Translations under genes and position numbers: made by a program | The notes under the pieces: model-generated | Databases searched by the model: none | The model's input: the letters and a program-made list of their open reading frames with translations, nothing else | Told to the model about the DNA's origin: nothing | Source of the DNA: Paenibacillus hamazuiensis | GTDB taxonomy: Bacteria; Bacillota; Bacilli; Paenibacillales; NBRC-103111 | Direction of reading: 5' to 3' | DNA length: 64,000 nucleotides | Assembly (NCBI RefSeq): GCF_023276405.1 | Contig: NZ_JALRMO010000001.1 | Location: forward strand, 3,286,001-3,350,000 | In this document: positions 43,169 through 55,610 of the stretch, piece by piece | Layout of the letters: each line of letters starts with the position of its first letter | Position numbering within the stretch: the stretch's first letter is position 1

Positions 43169-44050
43169 TTATCCTTTCACCGAACCCAGCATCACGCCTT
43201 TGGCAAAATGCTTTTGCAGGAACGGGTAAACACAAAGGATCGGAAGTGTCGCGATCACGACGGCGGCCATTTTTAATGTTTCGGCCGGAATATTTTGCTC
43301 CGACATCATTTCGGCGGCCGCCGATCCTCCCGCCTGGGTGGACGAATCGATCAGCATGTTGCGCAAGACGAGCTGAAGCGGCCACTTCGCATGATCGTTG
43401 ATGTAAAGCACCGCGTGAAAGAAAGTGTTCCAGTAAGCCACCGCATAAAACAAGCCGAAGGCGGCGAGCGCAGGAAGCGACAAAGGTAAAACGATACGGA
43501 AAAATACTCCGATATCGGTAGAGCCGTCAATCACCGCCGATTCCTCGAGCTCGACGGGAATGCTGTCAAAGAAACTTTTCATCAGGATGACGTACCATCC
43601 GCTGGTGAGCACCGGAATGATCAACGACCAGATGCTGTTGATCAAGCCCAAATCACGCACCAGCAAATACGGCGGGATCAGCCCGGGACTGAACAAAAGC
43701 GTGATGAGAATCATCAGCATGATGATTCTTCGGCCCTGCAGCCTCTTGCGGGATAACCCGTAAGCCATGGCCGCCGTGACGACCAAACTTAATGCGGTAC
43801 CCACCGTCGCAAGAAATACGCTGACCATCGTGGCATTTTTAAAGGCGGAGGTGGACAGCAAATATTTGTAGGACGCCAGTGTCCAGTTTTCCGGAAATAA
43901 GATGAACCCCTGCTTCTGGATGTATTCTGCCGGATCCGTGAACGAAACGACAAAAACGTAATAAAGCGGATACAAAGTGATGATGGCTATCATGCCGAGC
44001 ACGATGATATTCGTCGTATCGAATATGCGGTCGCCCAGGCTCAGTTTCAT
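43169..44050 (-). CDS. Carbohydrate ABC permease (LplC/YtcP-like)
   Basis: 293 residues, about six TM helices. The binding-protein-dependent transport loop is visible as ESAVIDGSTDIGVFFRIVLPLSLPALAAFGLF (EAA motif). The C-terminus KHFAKGVMLGSVKG is typical. It pairs with the LplB-like permease. GGGGGGATCG precedes ATG 44050. Confidence 0.92.
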   Translation of the reverse strand: MKLSLGDRIFDTTNIIVLGMIAIITLYPLYYVFVVSFTDPAEYIQKQGFILFPENWTLASYKYLLSTSAFKNATMVSVFLATVGTALSLVVTAAMAYGLSRKRLQGRRIIMLMILITLLFSPGLIPPYLLVRDLGLINSIWSLIIPVLTSGWYVILMKSFFDSIPVELEESAVIDGSTDIGVFFRIVLPLSLPALAAFGLFYAVAYWNTFFHAVLYINDHAKWPLQLVLRNMLIDSSTQAGGSAAAEMMSEQNIPAETLKMAAVVIATLPILCVYPFLQKHFAKGVMLGSVKG

Positions 44051-44077
44051 GACGATCCCCCCGTTTCGCGGATTGCG

Positions 44078-45049
44078 TTAATATACGCCTTCTTCTCCGA
44101 GCTTTTTGGCCAGCTTGTTGGCACCGATGACCAGGATAAAACCGACGGCCGACTTAAATAATCCGACGGCGGTGCTGAAGCTGAACTGCCCCTGCTGTAT
44201 TCCCAGCCGGTATACGTAGGTTTCAAAAACGTCGGCTACGTTCGAAACAGCACCGTTCATCATCAGAAACACCTGCTCGAAGCCGACGTCCATGATGTGG
44301 CCGAGCCGCAAAATGAACAAAACGACGATGACGCTGCGGATCGCGGGCAAGGTGACGTGCCATGCCTGCCTTAAGCGGCTTGCTCCGTCCATTTTCGCCG
44401 CTTCATAGAGCTGAGGGTCGACGCCGGCGATCGCTGCGAGGAAAATGATCGTACCCCAGCCGGCTTCTTTCCACGAGTTTTGTATCGTCAGCAGCATCCA
44501 GAAATTATTTTCGTTCGTTAAAAAGTCGTATTTCGGATACCCCAAGCTGACCAACGCCTGATTGACGATCCCTTTGGACTGCGACAGCAGCAAAAAGGTG
44601 ATTCCTGCGATAATGACCCATGATAAAAAGTGCGGCAGGTAGACGATAGACTGAATCCATTTTTTATACACTTCGCTTCGCAGCTCATTCAGAAGCAGGG
44701 ATAGTACGATCGGCAAAGGGAAAAAGAAAATGAGGTTCAGCAAGCTGATCGCCATCGTGTTGCGGAACAGCAGAAAGAAGTCCTGATTGGAAAAGAAGCG
44801 GGCAAAATGCTCGAAGCCGACCCACGGGCTTTCCATCACGCCCATATACGGCGAGTAATCCTGGAAGGCGATAACGATGCCCCACATCGGAACATATTTG
44901 AAGATAAGAAAAAACAAGACGCCGGGAGCTATGAGCAAATAAAGGAATTTATCCCTCCTCAACCCGTGCAGCACCGATTTCCATCTGCTGTTTTGCGCCG
45001 TTTTCACGAGATTGCCGTTGCGTAGTCTTATTTCGCTTTGAGCAGCCAT
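44078..45049 (-). CDS. ABC permease (LplB-like)
   Basis: 323 residues, six TM helices and the EAA loop YEAAKMDGASRLRQAWHVTLPAIRSVIVVLFILRLG. The YVPMWGIVIAFQDYSPYMGVMESPWVGFEHF segment is diagnostic for the LplB family. It forms the inner-membrane channel together with the next gene product. Confidence 0.92.
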   Translation of the reverse strand: MAAQSEIRLRNGNLVKTAQNSRWKSVLHGLRRDKFLYLLIAPGVLFFLIFKYVPMWGIVIAFQDYSPYMGVMESPWVGFEHFARFFSNQDFFLLFRNTMAISLLNLIFFFPLPIVLSLLLNELRSEVYKKWIQSIVYLPHFLSWVIIAGITFLLLSQSKGIVNQALVSLGYPKYDFLTNENNFWMLLTIQNSWKEAGWGTIIFLAAIAGVDPQLYEAAKMDGASRLRQAWHVTLPAIRSVIVVLFILRLGHIMDVGFEQVFLMMNGAVSNVADVFETYVYRLGIQQGQFSFSTAVGLFKSAVGFILVIGANKLAKKLGEEGVY

Positions 45050-45083
45050 TCGTAGTGCACCTGCCTTTCAAATTCTCCATTGT

Positions 45084-45902
45084 TCAGTTGTCCGCTTCCA
45101 AAAGCGATTTCGCGTAGGCAAGATCCTCCGCGATATATTTGTCTTTGTTCGCCAGATCCGTATACTCGGCGGTTAAGCAAACGACGCCCGAGTACCCCCG
45201 CTCCTTCACGTATTTCGCGATGCGCGGCCAGTGGGCCATTCCGTGCCGACCGGTCGTAAAGTGGCGCTTCCATTCGGCTGTTTCGGCTTCGGGACCGTTG
45301 CTGCGGACGAAAAAGCCGTTTTTCAAATTCAGCATGGCGAGATGGGACCATACGATATCCAGCCCGTATTCGGGCTGCTGTCCCGCAAACGCATCATGCG
45401 CCGCGTCCCAAACGGCCCCTACATGCACAGGGTCGAGATGTTCCATCAACCGCATGAGCCCGTTCGAATCGTTGATGAAGTTTCCGTAATGCTGCTGAAC
45501 GCCCACTCTCACGCCGTATTTTTCACAAAGCGGGACAAGCTGTTCGAGCTTCCGCTTCATCTTCTCCTCCGCTGCCTTGTAACCCTCCCGTTCTATGCCG
45601 GCCATAATCCGGATGAGCGGCACTCCGGCTTCCGCACACGCGGCGAAGACCGTTTCATCGATCTCGGCGGCGACGCTGAGAATGCCGACTCCCTGTTCGC
45701 CGAGCTGCTTGGCGAGCTCTGGCAGCGTCCGGAAAGCGGTTTCAGGTTCCACCCAAAAGCCGCTGCGGATCGGAAGTTCGATGCCGTCAAAGCCCGTTCC
45801 CCGGACAAAACGTCCGAGTTCGCCGGGCGTCAGGTCTTTCCAATGCTTGACAAAAAGCGAATAAGAAAACGGCTTCTCATTTATAGTCACTGTGCTTCGC
45901 AC
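45084..45902 (-). CDS. Sugar phosphate isomerase/epimerase-like TIM-barrel protein
   Basis: About 272 residues (AP endonuclease 2/xylose isomerase-like superfamily). Blocks include GFDGIELPIRSGFWVEPE, GVQQHYGNFINDSNG, HVGAVWDAAHDAF and VVCLTAEYTD. The metal ligands are likely E, D/H, E. The frame opens with GTG at 45902; an internal GTG at 45890 has better AAGGGAG spacing and may be the true start. Substrate is unknown but probably the same acid sugar or its derivative as its neighbours. Confidence 0.75.
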   Translation of the reverse strand: MRSTVTINEKPFSYSLFVKHWKDLTPGELGRFVRGTGFDGIELPIRSGFWVEPETAFRTLPELAKQLGEQGVGILSVAAEIDETVFAACAEAGVPLIRIMAGIEREGYKAAEEKMKRKLEQLVPLCEKYGVRVGVQQHYGNFINDSNGLMRLMEHLDPVHVGAVWDAAHDAFAGQQPEYGLDIVWSHLAMLNLKNGFFVRSNGPEAETAEWKRHFTTGRHGMAHWPRIAKYVKERGYSGVVCLTAEYTDLANKDKYIAEDLAYAKSLLEADN

Positions 45903-45998
45903 TCCCTTGTTTCAACATTTGACGCGGTTTATGACAGCGCTTACCGTTTCAACCGCCAAGGCCGCCGCAGCCGGCGGCACCGCGAATTCCCATGAGCT

Positions 45999-47189
45999 CT
46001 AATGAAAGGAAGCTTTTACGTCGACATCGATCAGGCTGCCGTCGACGTCCGGCTTCCGATACGTTGATTTTTCGATCAGTCTGCGAAGCGATTGTTCGTA
46101 TTGTTCGGCATCGATCGGCACGTGCAGCTTGCACCCTTGGAGCGCGGACAGCACCATGCCGTTGATCATCATGAGCGAATGAAGCCCTTCTTCCGCCGGA
46201 ACAAGCGGGGATTTCCGCTCTGCGACGGCATGCAGGAAGTCCGACAAAATCAACCTGTGGCCCGATTCGGCCCCGTCGTCCGCCTCGATCTCGCTTATAT
46301 GGTGCTGAACTTTGCCGAACGCCTCCTTGGAGGAGTATATATATTCGAGGGCCGACTCCGTATTTTGGTACAGGCGGATCTTTTTATCCTCGCAAACCAA
46401 CTTGCCGTATTCCCCGACAATTTCGAGCCGGTCCGTTCCCGGGCTTTCGGAGGTCGAAGCGACAAACGTTCCAACCAGGCCCCCCGAATACTCCAAAATG
46501 GCGTGGACTTCGTCCTCGACTTCGATATCGTGGTATTTGCCGAACGCGGCGGTTGCCGTAATCGCTTCCGGCCGTCCGAACAACCACCACATCAAATCGA
46601 TATTATGCGCGCACTGGTTGAGAAGAACGCCTCCCCCTTCCCCCTGCCAGGTGCCGCGCCAATTTCCGACGTTAAAATACGCCTGCGGCCTAAACCAGTT
46701 CGTATTTATCCACGAAAAGCGCATAATTTTACCGAGCTTGCCTTCCTGAATCGTTTGTTTGATCGTTTTCCAGCGGCTTGCCGTCCTTAGCTGATAAATC
46801 GCCGCGAAGACAAGCCCGGGATTCATCCGTTTCTGTTTTTCGTAGACGGCGATCATTCGCATGGCGTCGCTAAGGTGCGCCGCCACCGGCTTTTCCACAA
46901 GAACATGGATGTTTCTCCGCAGCGCTTCGATCGACATTTGCGTATGCTGATAATGCGGCGTGGCTACAATGACGGCATCGAGATCGTCCGCATCCAGCAT
47001 GGCGTCCACATCCGTGTAGCCTTGGATTTGGTAAGCGGCAGACAGCGTCCTGACCTTCTCTTCGTTTTGGCTCCAGATCGAAACGACGCGGCAGCCGTCC
47101 ATACCATCCAGCAGCTCCAGATAAAGCTTGCCCATATTCCCCATTCCGATAATCCCAATCTGAATGTCTCCTTGCACCGGCCTCACCAC
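45999..47189 (-). CDS. Gfo/Idh/MocA-family oxidoreductase
   Basis: 396 residues. N-terminal Rossmann domain (IGIIGMGNMGKLYLELL), the EKPVAAHLSDA block with catalytic Lys, and the C-terminal beta domain (WRGTWQGEGGGVLLNQCAHNIDLMWWLFG). NAD(P)-dependent oxidation of a sugar or cyclitol is expected. It overlaps the enolase-family gene by 7 bases; GTG 47189 or 47177 could be the start. Confidence 0.85.
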   Translation of the reverse strand: MVRPVQGDIQIGIIGMGNMGKLYLELLDGMDGCRVVSIWSQNEEKVRTLSAAYQIQGYTDVDAMLDADDLDAVIVATPHYQHTQMSIEALRRNIHVLVEKPVAAHLSDAMRMIAVYEKQKRMNPGLVFAAIYQLRTASRWKTIKQTIQEGKLGKIMRFSWINTNWFRPQAYFNVGNWRGTWQGEGGGVLLNQCAHNIDLMWWLFGRPEAITATAAFGKYHDIEVEDEVHAILEYSGGLVGTFVASTSESPGTDRLEIVGEYGKLVCEDKKIRLYQNTESALEYIYSSKEAFGKVQHHISEIEADDGAESGHRLILSDFLHAVAERKSPLVPAEEGLHSLMMINGMVLSALQGCKLHVPIDAEQYEQSLRRLIEKSTYRKPDVDGSLIDVDVKASFH

Positions 47190-48598
47190 CTCTCCGACAG
47201 CATAAAATGAACCGCCGGCTCGGGGAGCGGCCTCTGCATTTCCTCCACGCGGTAGCCGAACCCGTAGCCCTGCACCGTATCAAAACGCACTTTGCCTTGC
47301 TGCCTGCGATATAATCCGGGGTGAACGAGGGCCTCATACGACGAGGCTTCCGGGTAAAACTGCATCCCGTTCGTTTCCACGCCCATTATCGTGCCGGCAT
47401 GGTAAGCCAGCAGCACGTGGGGGATTTGTGCGAGCATCGGATTCGTTAAATCCTGCACCATCAGCGTCATCCCGTGCGCTTTCGCCCAGCAAAGGCTGAG
47501 CAGTGCACCGGTCTGCGTCTTGCACGTTTTCAAGGCCACTCCGGTCCAGCCGAGCTCCCTGCCCAGTTTAATCAATTCCCAGTCGTGAGCGCTCTCGTCC
47601 ATAAAAAGCGGCTTTCTTGCGCTGACGCTGCGGACATCGAGCCGGTTCGCTTCCAAATCGTACGGAAACGGCTGTTCGATATACAAAATGGCTTTGTAAA
47701 TGTCCGGATGCTCGTTCATCAAACGGTCCAAAATATCGTTTACGTAAGCGCTATCAGTAACTTGGCAGTTAAAATCCGCAGTCAGCCAAACGACGTTCCG
47801 GCTCAAAGCAATGCCACCCACCTCGACAAGCCGGTTATAATCCCAGGCGGAATCGCTGCCTGTCAGCTTGATTTTTAAGCACTGCAGCCCGTCCCGCTCA
47901 ATCCAGTCCTCCAGCGTGTAAGGATATCCGTCAACCTTTTCTTCCCCGGTCAGCTCGTGCCTGTGCAAAAGATCTTTGCCCCCGACCAGGTGCCAGGCAA
48001 GCAGCTCCTTTTGCGGCGGTTTTTGAAAAAAATGCTCCGGATAGAAACCGTCAAAACGAACGATGGCATCTTCGGCAGGCTGCAAATAGGCCGACAGGTC
48101 TGCATTCATATAACGACGGTTGTACGTTTCATAAACGGGGACCCGGTTAGTTCTTCCATAGGCGTCATGAAGTGCGATGTCGAAAAGGGAAAAGCAGACA
48201 AGCGCCGCCAAGTAAGGGAGCGGCTCCGGCAATCCGGAACCGGCGTTAAAACTGTCGACAAGACCGGGCAGCCGCTCTTTCTGGAATTTGTAGCCGAGCT
48301 CGAACGCATGTCCCTGCTCCTTCCACTGGGAAAGGTCGTTTGCGATAAGTTCGCACATTTTTTGCAAAGCTTGCTCGCGCACCTCATACCCGAGCGAGCT
48401 GGGCCATACCCACTGCACGCTCAAAGGCGTTTCTCCCCATCCATCCGAGCATTCGCCCCGCCGGTTTTCCGTAACGATGCAAACGCGGGCGCAAGTCACG
48501 TTCGTCAACACCTCCGCACCGAACTTCAGAGGAACACGGGTTTTTACCGGCAAAAAGTGCAGGGTAAGCCCTTTTATCGATATATCATAAGATTTCAT
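47183..48598 (-). CDS. Enolase-superfamily enzyme (mandelate racemase/MLE-like)
   Basis: 471 residues, longer than the usual 360-400. The barrel domain has KxK (LKIKLTGS), metal ligands D (LTADFN), E (YIEQPF) and D/E (LFMDES), and a late Lys (VALKTCKTQTG) typical of the muconate lactonising group. The N-terminal domain (LKFGAEVLTNVTCARVCIVTENRRGECSDGWGE) is extended by insertions near 120-190. It should dehydrate or racemise an acid sugar. First gene of the operon, GAGGAG before ATG 48598. Confidence 0.8.
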   Translation of the reverse strand: MKSYDISIKGLTLHFLPVKTRVPLKFGAEVLTNVTCARVCIVTENRRGECSDGWGETPLSVQWVWPSSLGYEVREQALQKMCELIANDLSQWKEQGHAFELGYKFQKERLPGLVDSFNAGSGLPEPLPYLAALVCFSLFDIALHDAYGRTNRVPVYETYNRRYMNADLSAYLQPAEDAIVRFDGFYPEHFFQKPPQKELLAWHLVGGKDLLHRHELTGEEKVDGYPYTLEDWIERDGLQCLKIKLTGSDSAWDYNRLVEVGGIALSRNVVWLTADFNCQVTDSAYVNDILDRLMNEHPDIYKAILYIEQPFPYDLEANRLDVRSVSARKPLFMDESAHDWELIKLGRELGWTGVALKTCKTQTGALLSLCWAKAHGMTLMVQDLTNPMLAQIPHVLLAYHAGTIMGVETNGMQFYPEASSYEALVHPGLYRRQQGKVRFDTVQGYGFGYRVEEMQRPLPEPAVHFMLSERW

Positions 48599-48998
48599 GT
48601 AGTCCCCTCTCCTCGGGCGTATCTTTCTTGATGCAGTTCATGCTCGCTTACCTAGCAGACAATTACTTTTGTCGTGTTTTAAACAAAGTCCTCTTATCCA
48701 CATCTTATACCACGCCTAAATCTTACGTCAAGATTTAAATTATGTTTCGCGGATACAAATTGTTTAGCAGCATAGCCCTTATCGCCTCGGCGCCCATTGC
48801 GCTTTTTTTTAAATGACAAAGGGTTCACTCGCAAAAAACAAACCGTTCCGCACTTTTTTGACTCTTGTCCAACTTACGTTTATATTTAAATTATGTTTAC
48901 CGGATTAATCGCATTGTTATCTATGATATAATGGGTATATTCACTTACTCGGACCGAATGGCAAATTTCCCGAATTCTACGACACAGGGTGCTTGATT
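48599..48998. promoter_or_regulatory. Divergent control region with two copies of a 22-bp element
   Basis: Minus promoter: TTGACG (48731-48726), 16 bases, TATAAG (48709-48704). Plus promoter: TTGACT (48858-48863), 17 bases, TATATT (48881-48886). The element ATTTAAATTATGTTT-NN-CGGAT occurs at 48733-48754 and 48884-48905 (20 of 22 identical). One copy abuts the minus -35, the other overlaps the plus -10. They are likely ROK regulator sites. Confidence 0.7.
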
Positions 48999-50198
48999 AT
49001 GACGAACTCCATCGAACTGAAAGATCAAAAAGGAAGCAAATTGGCCATTCTGCAGACGCTGCGCGTCCACGGAAGCATGTCGCGCATAGAGCTCACGCGA
49101 CTAACCGGCCTCAGCCGCGCTACCATCTCGATTTCGATCGCCGAGCTGATCGAATGCAACCTCGTTTACGAAACGGACAACCGTTTAACCACCAAAGGAC
49201 GGCCGGCAACGACGCTGGAGCTTGTCCCCCATTCCACGCTGATTGTCGGTGCGGACCTGGACAATAAAACATGGACGCTCGGCGCCTTCGACCTGCTCGG
49301 CAATGTCGTTAAAACGGTACAAATTCCGGTCCATACGTTCGATCCGGAAGGCACCTTTAAAACGCTTGCAGCCGAAGTCGCCAAATTTGTCGAAGGGCTT
49401 GATAAAAAGCCGGTTCCGCTTCTCGGACTCGGGGTGCCCGGACTCGTCGATGCGGGACACGGCATCATTCGCAGCGCTTCCGAATCAGGCTGGCATAATG
49501 TCAACGTAGCGGAGCTCATGCAAAAGGAGATCGGCTGGCCGACGGTCGTCGTCAACCGCCATCGTGCGCGCGGTCTGACCGAATGCCGGTACGGCGCCGG
49601 CCAGCAATACGGCAATATGATTTATATCGGGGTCGGGATGGGGATTGCAGCCGGGCTGTACATCGACCGGCAGCTGCTTTCCGGATCGCTCGGCGGCGCC
49701 GGGGAGATCGGGCATACAACGATTGAGCCGGACGGACCGCTCTGCCCGTGCGGCAATCATGGCTGCCTGCAGATGCTCGCCGCAGGCCCCGCTATGGAGC
49801 AGGAGTACCGCAAACTGCTGCGGTCCGCCGATCAACCGCTCATATCGGACAGCATTGAAGATTTACACGCTCTGAAAGTACAGGACGTTTGCGCCGCGGC
49901 GGAGGAAGGGGACGAGCTCGCCGTCCGGGTCGTCAAAAAAGCGGCATCTTACCTCGGTATTGCAATGGCAAACCTGCTTAATACGTTTAACCCGGAAGCG
50001 GTTGTCTTGGGAGGCACCATTCCAAGCTCGAGCCCGCTTTTTGTGGAAACGGCGACGAAGGTGATGAAGATGAGGGCCATGCGTCCGCTTTCGGCAGGAA
50101 CTCCCGTCAAAACGTCGATGTTCAAAGATATCGGCGGTGCGATGGGGGCGGCCAATTTTGCGTTTGATAAAAATATTTCGATTTCGTTTTTTACTTAG
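48999..50198 (+). CDS. ROK-family transcriptional regulator
   Basis: 399 residues from ATG 48999 (AGGGTG upstream; the TTG at 48993 is too close). An N-terminal winged HTH (LRVHGSMSRIELTRLTGLSRATISISIAELIE) is followed by a ROK domain, with GADLDNKTW..., the zinc motif CPCGNHGCLQ and the sugar-binding GEIGHTTIEPDGP. XylR/NagC-type repressors use this architecture. It should sense the substrate of the divergent operon and bind the paired elements upstream. Confidence 0.9.
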   Translation: MTNSIELKDQKGSKLAILQTLRVHGSMSRIELTRLTGLSRATISISIAELIECNLVYETDNRLTTKGRPATTLELVPHSTLIVGADLDNKTWTLGAFDLLGNVVKTVQIPVHTFDPEGTFKTLAAEVAKFVEGLDKKPVPLLGLGVPGLVDAGHGIIRSASESGWHNVNVAELMQKEIGWPTVVVNRHRARGLTECRYGAGQQYGNMIYIGVGMGIAAGLYIDRQLLSGSLGGAGEIGHTTIEPDGPLCPCGNHGCLQMLAAGPAMEQEYRKLLRSADQPLISDSIEDLHALKVQDVCAAAEEGDELAVRVVKKAASYLGIAMANLLNTFNPEAVVLGGTIPSSSPLFVETATKVMKMRAMRPLSAGTPVKTSMFKDIGGAMGAANFAFDKNISISFFT

Positions 50199-50293
50199 AA
50201 GTGCCCCCCTAAATCCCCCCGCCGGGGGGACCCCAGGCGCTCGGGCGCCCTGGACCCGCCCGTGGGAGGGAGTGCTCGCTTCTAGTTCGCGTT

Positions 50294-50342
50294 TGTCCGG
50301 CATGGATTTATTGCAGTTAGACAATAAATCCTATGCCGGACA
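50294..50342. repeat. Hairpin repeat element, copy 1
   Basis: TGTCCGGCAT-GGATTTATTG pairs with CAATAAATCC-TATGCCGGACA, followed by CGCTTTACT. Copy 2 at 50399-50439 has the same plan. Confidence 0.7.
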
Positions 50343-50398
50343 CGCTTTACTTTTGGAGCGCAGACGTTGGGAGTCCGGACGTGCCTCTTCCTCGCGGT

Positions 50399-50439
50399 TG
50401 TCTGCCATGATTTTGCTGACGCAAAATCTATGGCTGACA
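50399..50439. repeat. Hairpin repeat element, copy 2
   Basis: TGTCTGCCAT-GATTTTGC pairs with GCAAAATC-TATGGCTGACA, followed by CGCTTTACT. Its core TTTTGCTGACGCAAAA is the reverse complement of the hairpin in the repeats at 26475 and 26553. Confidence 0.7.
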
Positions 50440-50580
50440 CGCTTTACTGTTGTAGCAGCGATCCGGCTACTTTGAACAACGAGCATCGCATGAGTTCGGC
50501 ACGGTTCGGCTGACTCCGAATTGGTGCCGGAACACAGCAAACAAATAACAATCATGAAACTACAAACTCAAGCGACAAAC

Positions 50581-50623
50581 AAAAAACGCCCGAAGGAATC
50601 GGTGGATTCCACGGGCGTTTTTT
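50581..50623. terminator. Strong bidirectional terminator
   Basis: AAAAAACGCCCG pairs with CGGGCGTTTTTT with an inner GGAATC/GATTCC stem. It may close the pyr operon, whose last stop is about 300 bases away. Confidence 0.75.
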
Positions 50624-50661
50624 GGTTGGTTCGAAGGGGCTCCCCAAATATATGGACAGGC

Positions 50662-50844
50662 TAACGGTTGCTGCTGAGCTTATTTGGCTCAAAAACGTCA
50701 TTTTTACTTTGTAACGGTTGTGGCAGAGCTTATTTCTCATTTTGTACCTCTCCATACGATGAAAGTTTACAAATAACAGCGCTGGCAACCGTTACCGTTC
50801 TAAAATCACCTATTTGGCCTCAATAAGCTCATCTGCAACCGTTA
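50662..50844. repeat. Cluster of four AACGGTTG-type repeats
   Basis: TAACGGTTG at 50662-50670 and 50712-50720, and its complement CAACCGTTA at 50786-50794 and 50836-50844. Three copies extend into GAGCTTATT-like bases. The first two point right, the last two left. Confidence 0.7.
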
Positions 50845-50920
50845 TACGATGCACCCGTGTTTACCGCATGAGCCGAAACCGATCTATGCACCATGTATAT
50901 GTTTTGTTCAACTTGTATTG

Positions 50921-51568
50921 CTACGCTTGGTTGCCGTATGCGGACGGATTTTGTCGCCACGATTGCAGAGAGGCCATATCTTCCTCTTTGATTTTGCCGA
51001 GAGAAAGCGCTACGTCAAGCAGCGTCGAATAGTTCGACAGCGAGCCGAACGGAACACCCGCCTCGCCGAACGCCTCGGCCGCCTTGTCGAATTCGTACGA
51101 GAAGATCGCGTGAACGCCGAGCGCCTTGGCTCCGGCGTCGTTTACGGCCAAAGCGACTTTGAGAGAGCTTCCGCCTGTAGAGATCAAGTCTTCGATCACG
51201 ACCGCCTTTTGACCGGGGCGGATGACGCCTTCGATCAAGTTTTCTTTGCCGTGTCCTTTGGCTTTGTCACGAACGTAAATCATCGGCAGATTGAGCTTTT
51301 GCGCGACCCATGCGGCATGCGGAATGCCGCCTGTCGCCGCTCCGGCAATGACCTCGGCGTCCGGATATTTTTCACGGATGACGGCGACGAAAGCTTCCGC
51401 GATCATATCGCGGATTTCCGGGTAAGAGATCGTCAGCCGGTTGTCGCAATAGATCGGCGATTTGAGGCCCGACGTCCAAGTGAACGGCTGGTGCGGGCGA
51501 AGGCCGACCGCTTCGATTTGCAGCAGGGCGGCGGCGATTTTTTCGGCAGTCGTTTCGGATGTGATCAT
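50921..51568 (-). CDS. pyrE: Orotate phosphoribosyltransferase
   Basis: 215 residues. Makes OMP from orotate and PRPP. The PRPP-binding motif KAVVIEDLISTGGSS is present, and YVRDKAKGHGKENLIEG is the catalytic loop. Last gene of the pyr operon, 25 bases after pyrF. AGGAGGGTTC precedes ATG 51568. Confidence 0.95.
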   Translation of the reverse strand: MITSETTAEKIAAALLQIEAVGLRPHQPFTWTSGLKSPIYCDNRLTISYPEIRDMIAEAFVAVIREKYPDAEVIAGAATGGIPHAAWVAQKLNLPMIYVRDKAKGHGKENLIEGVIRPGQKAVVIEDLISTGGSSLKVALAVNDAGAKALGVHAIFSYEFDKAAEAFGEAGVPFGSLSNYSTLLDVALSLGKIKEEDMASLQSWRQNPSAYGNQA

Positions 51569-51592
51569 GGGATGAACCCTCCTCTAATTTTA

Positions 51593-52315
51593 TCAAACGA
51601 TGGAATCGATGATCGCCTGTATAGCTTCCCTCGGATCAGGCGCCGCGGTAATGGGACGGCCGATGACGACGTAGTCGGTTCCCTGCCGAAAAGCCTCCGG
51701 CGGCGTCATGACGCGGGACTGGTCGCCGATATCCGCACCGGCAGGCCGAATGCCCGGTGTCACAGTGAGAAACGGGCTGCCGCAGGCGGCCTTGATCGCG
51801 GTTACCTCAAGCGGGGAAGCAACGACGCCGTGCAGACCGGCTCTTTGTGCAAGGCGGGCGTAGCGGATAACCGCCTCATCGACCGGGCCGGGGATGCCGA
51901 TCTCGTCGTTCATCACATGCCGGCTCGTGCTCGTCAGCTGCGTTACGGCGATGACGATCGGCTTCGCGGAGCCGGAGGCTTGACCCTTGTCCACGCCTTC
52001 CAGCGCCGCCTGCATCATCTGCGCGCCGCCTGCGGCATGCACGTTAAACATGTCGACACCGAGGCGCGTTACGCTTTCCGAGCCGCCTTTGACCGTGTTC
52101 GGGATGTCGTGCATCTTCACGTCGAGAAACACCTTATAACCCCGGGCTTTCAGCCTCTCGACAAAACCGGGCCCCGCTGCATAAAACAGCTGCATGCCGA
52201 CCTTCATCCAGCACGGAATTCCCTCCAGCTGCTCGATGAGCCGCTCCGCGTCCTGCGCGGTCGGGTAATCCAAAGCGACCATAATGCGGCCGGCAGCATT
52301 CGAAATCGTTGCCAT
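51593..52315 (-). CDS. pyrF: Orotidine 5'-phosphate decarboxylase
   Basis: 240 residues. Converts OMP to UMP. Catalytic motif FLDVKMHDIPNTV (D-x-K-x-x-D-I) and the phosphate-binding TPGIRPAGADIGDQSRVMTP are present. ATG 52315 is preferred to 52339, where GGAGGAGG is inside the frame. Confidence 0.94.
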   Translation of the reverse strand: MATISNAAGRIMVALDYPTAQDAERLIEQLEGIPCWMKVGMQLFYAAGPGFVERLKARGYKVFLDVKMHDIPNTVKGGSESVTRLGVDMFNVHAAGGAQMMQAALEGVDKGQASGSAKPIVIAVTQLTSTSRHVMNDEIGIPGPVDEAVIRYARLAQRAGLHGVVASPLEVTAIKAACGSPFLTVTPGIRPAGADIGDQSRVMTPPEAFRQGTDYVVIGRPITAAPDPREAIQAIIDSIV

Positions 52316-52397
52316 CAGTCCGTTTCCTCCTCCAAACATGCGGTTAGCACAGCCATCCGCCTTGGGCAGGCCGGCGCTGTGCTAACTTCATGACGAT

Positions 52398-55596
<3,199 letters not shown>

Positions 55597-55610
<14 letters not shown>

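Larger units (their letters stand above)
50199..50920. other. Repeat-rich noncoding region
   Basis: No supportable gene in about 720 bases. It holds G/C palindromes just after the ROK gene, two related hairpin elements (50294-50342, 50399-50439), a terminator (50581-50623) and four copies of an AACGGTTG element (50662-50844). Confidence 0.7.

Noticed and set aside
50662-50844. Possible CRISPR array
   Set aside because: Repeats are too short, irregularly spaced and in both orientations, and no cas genes occur.
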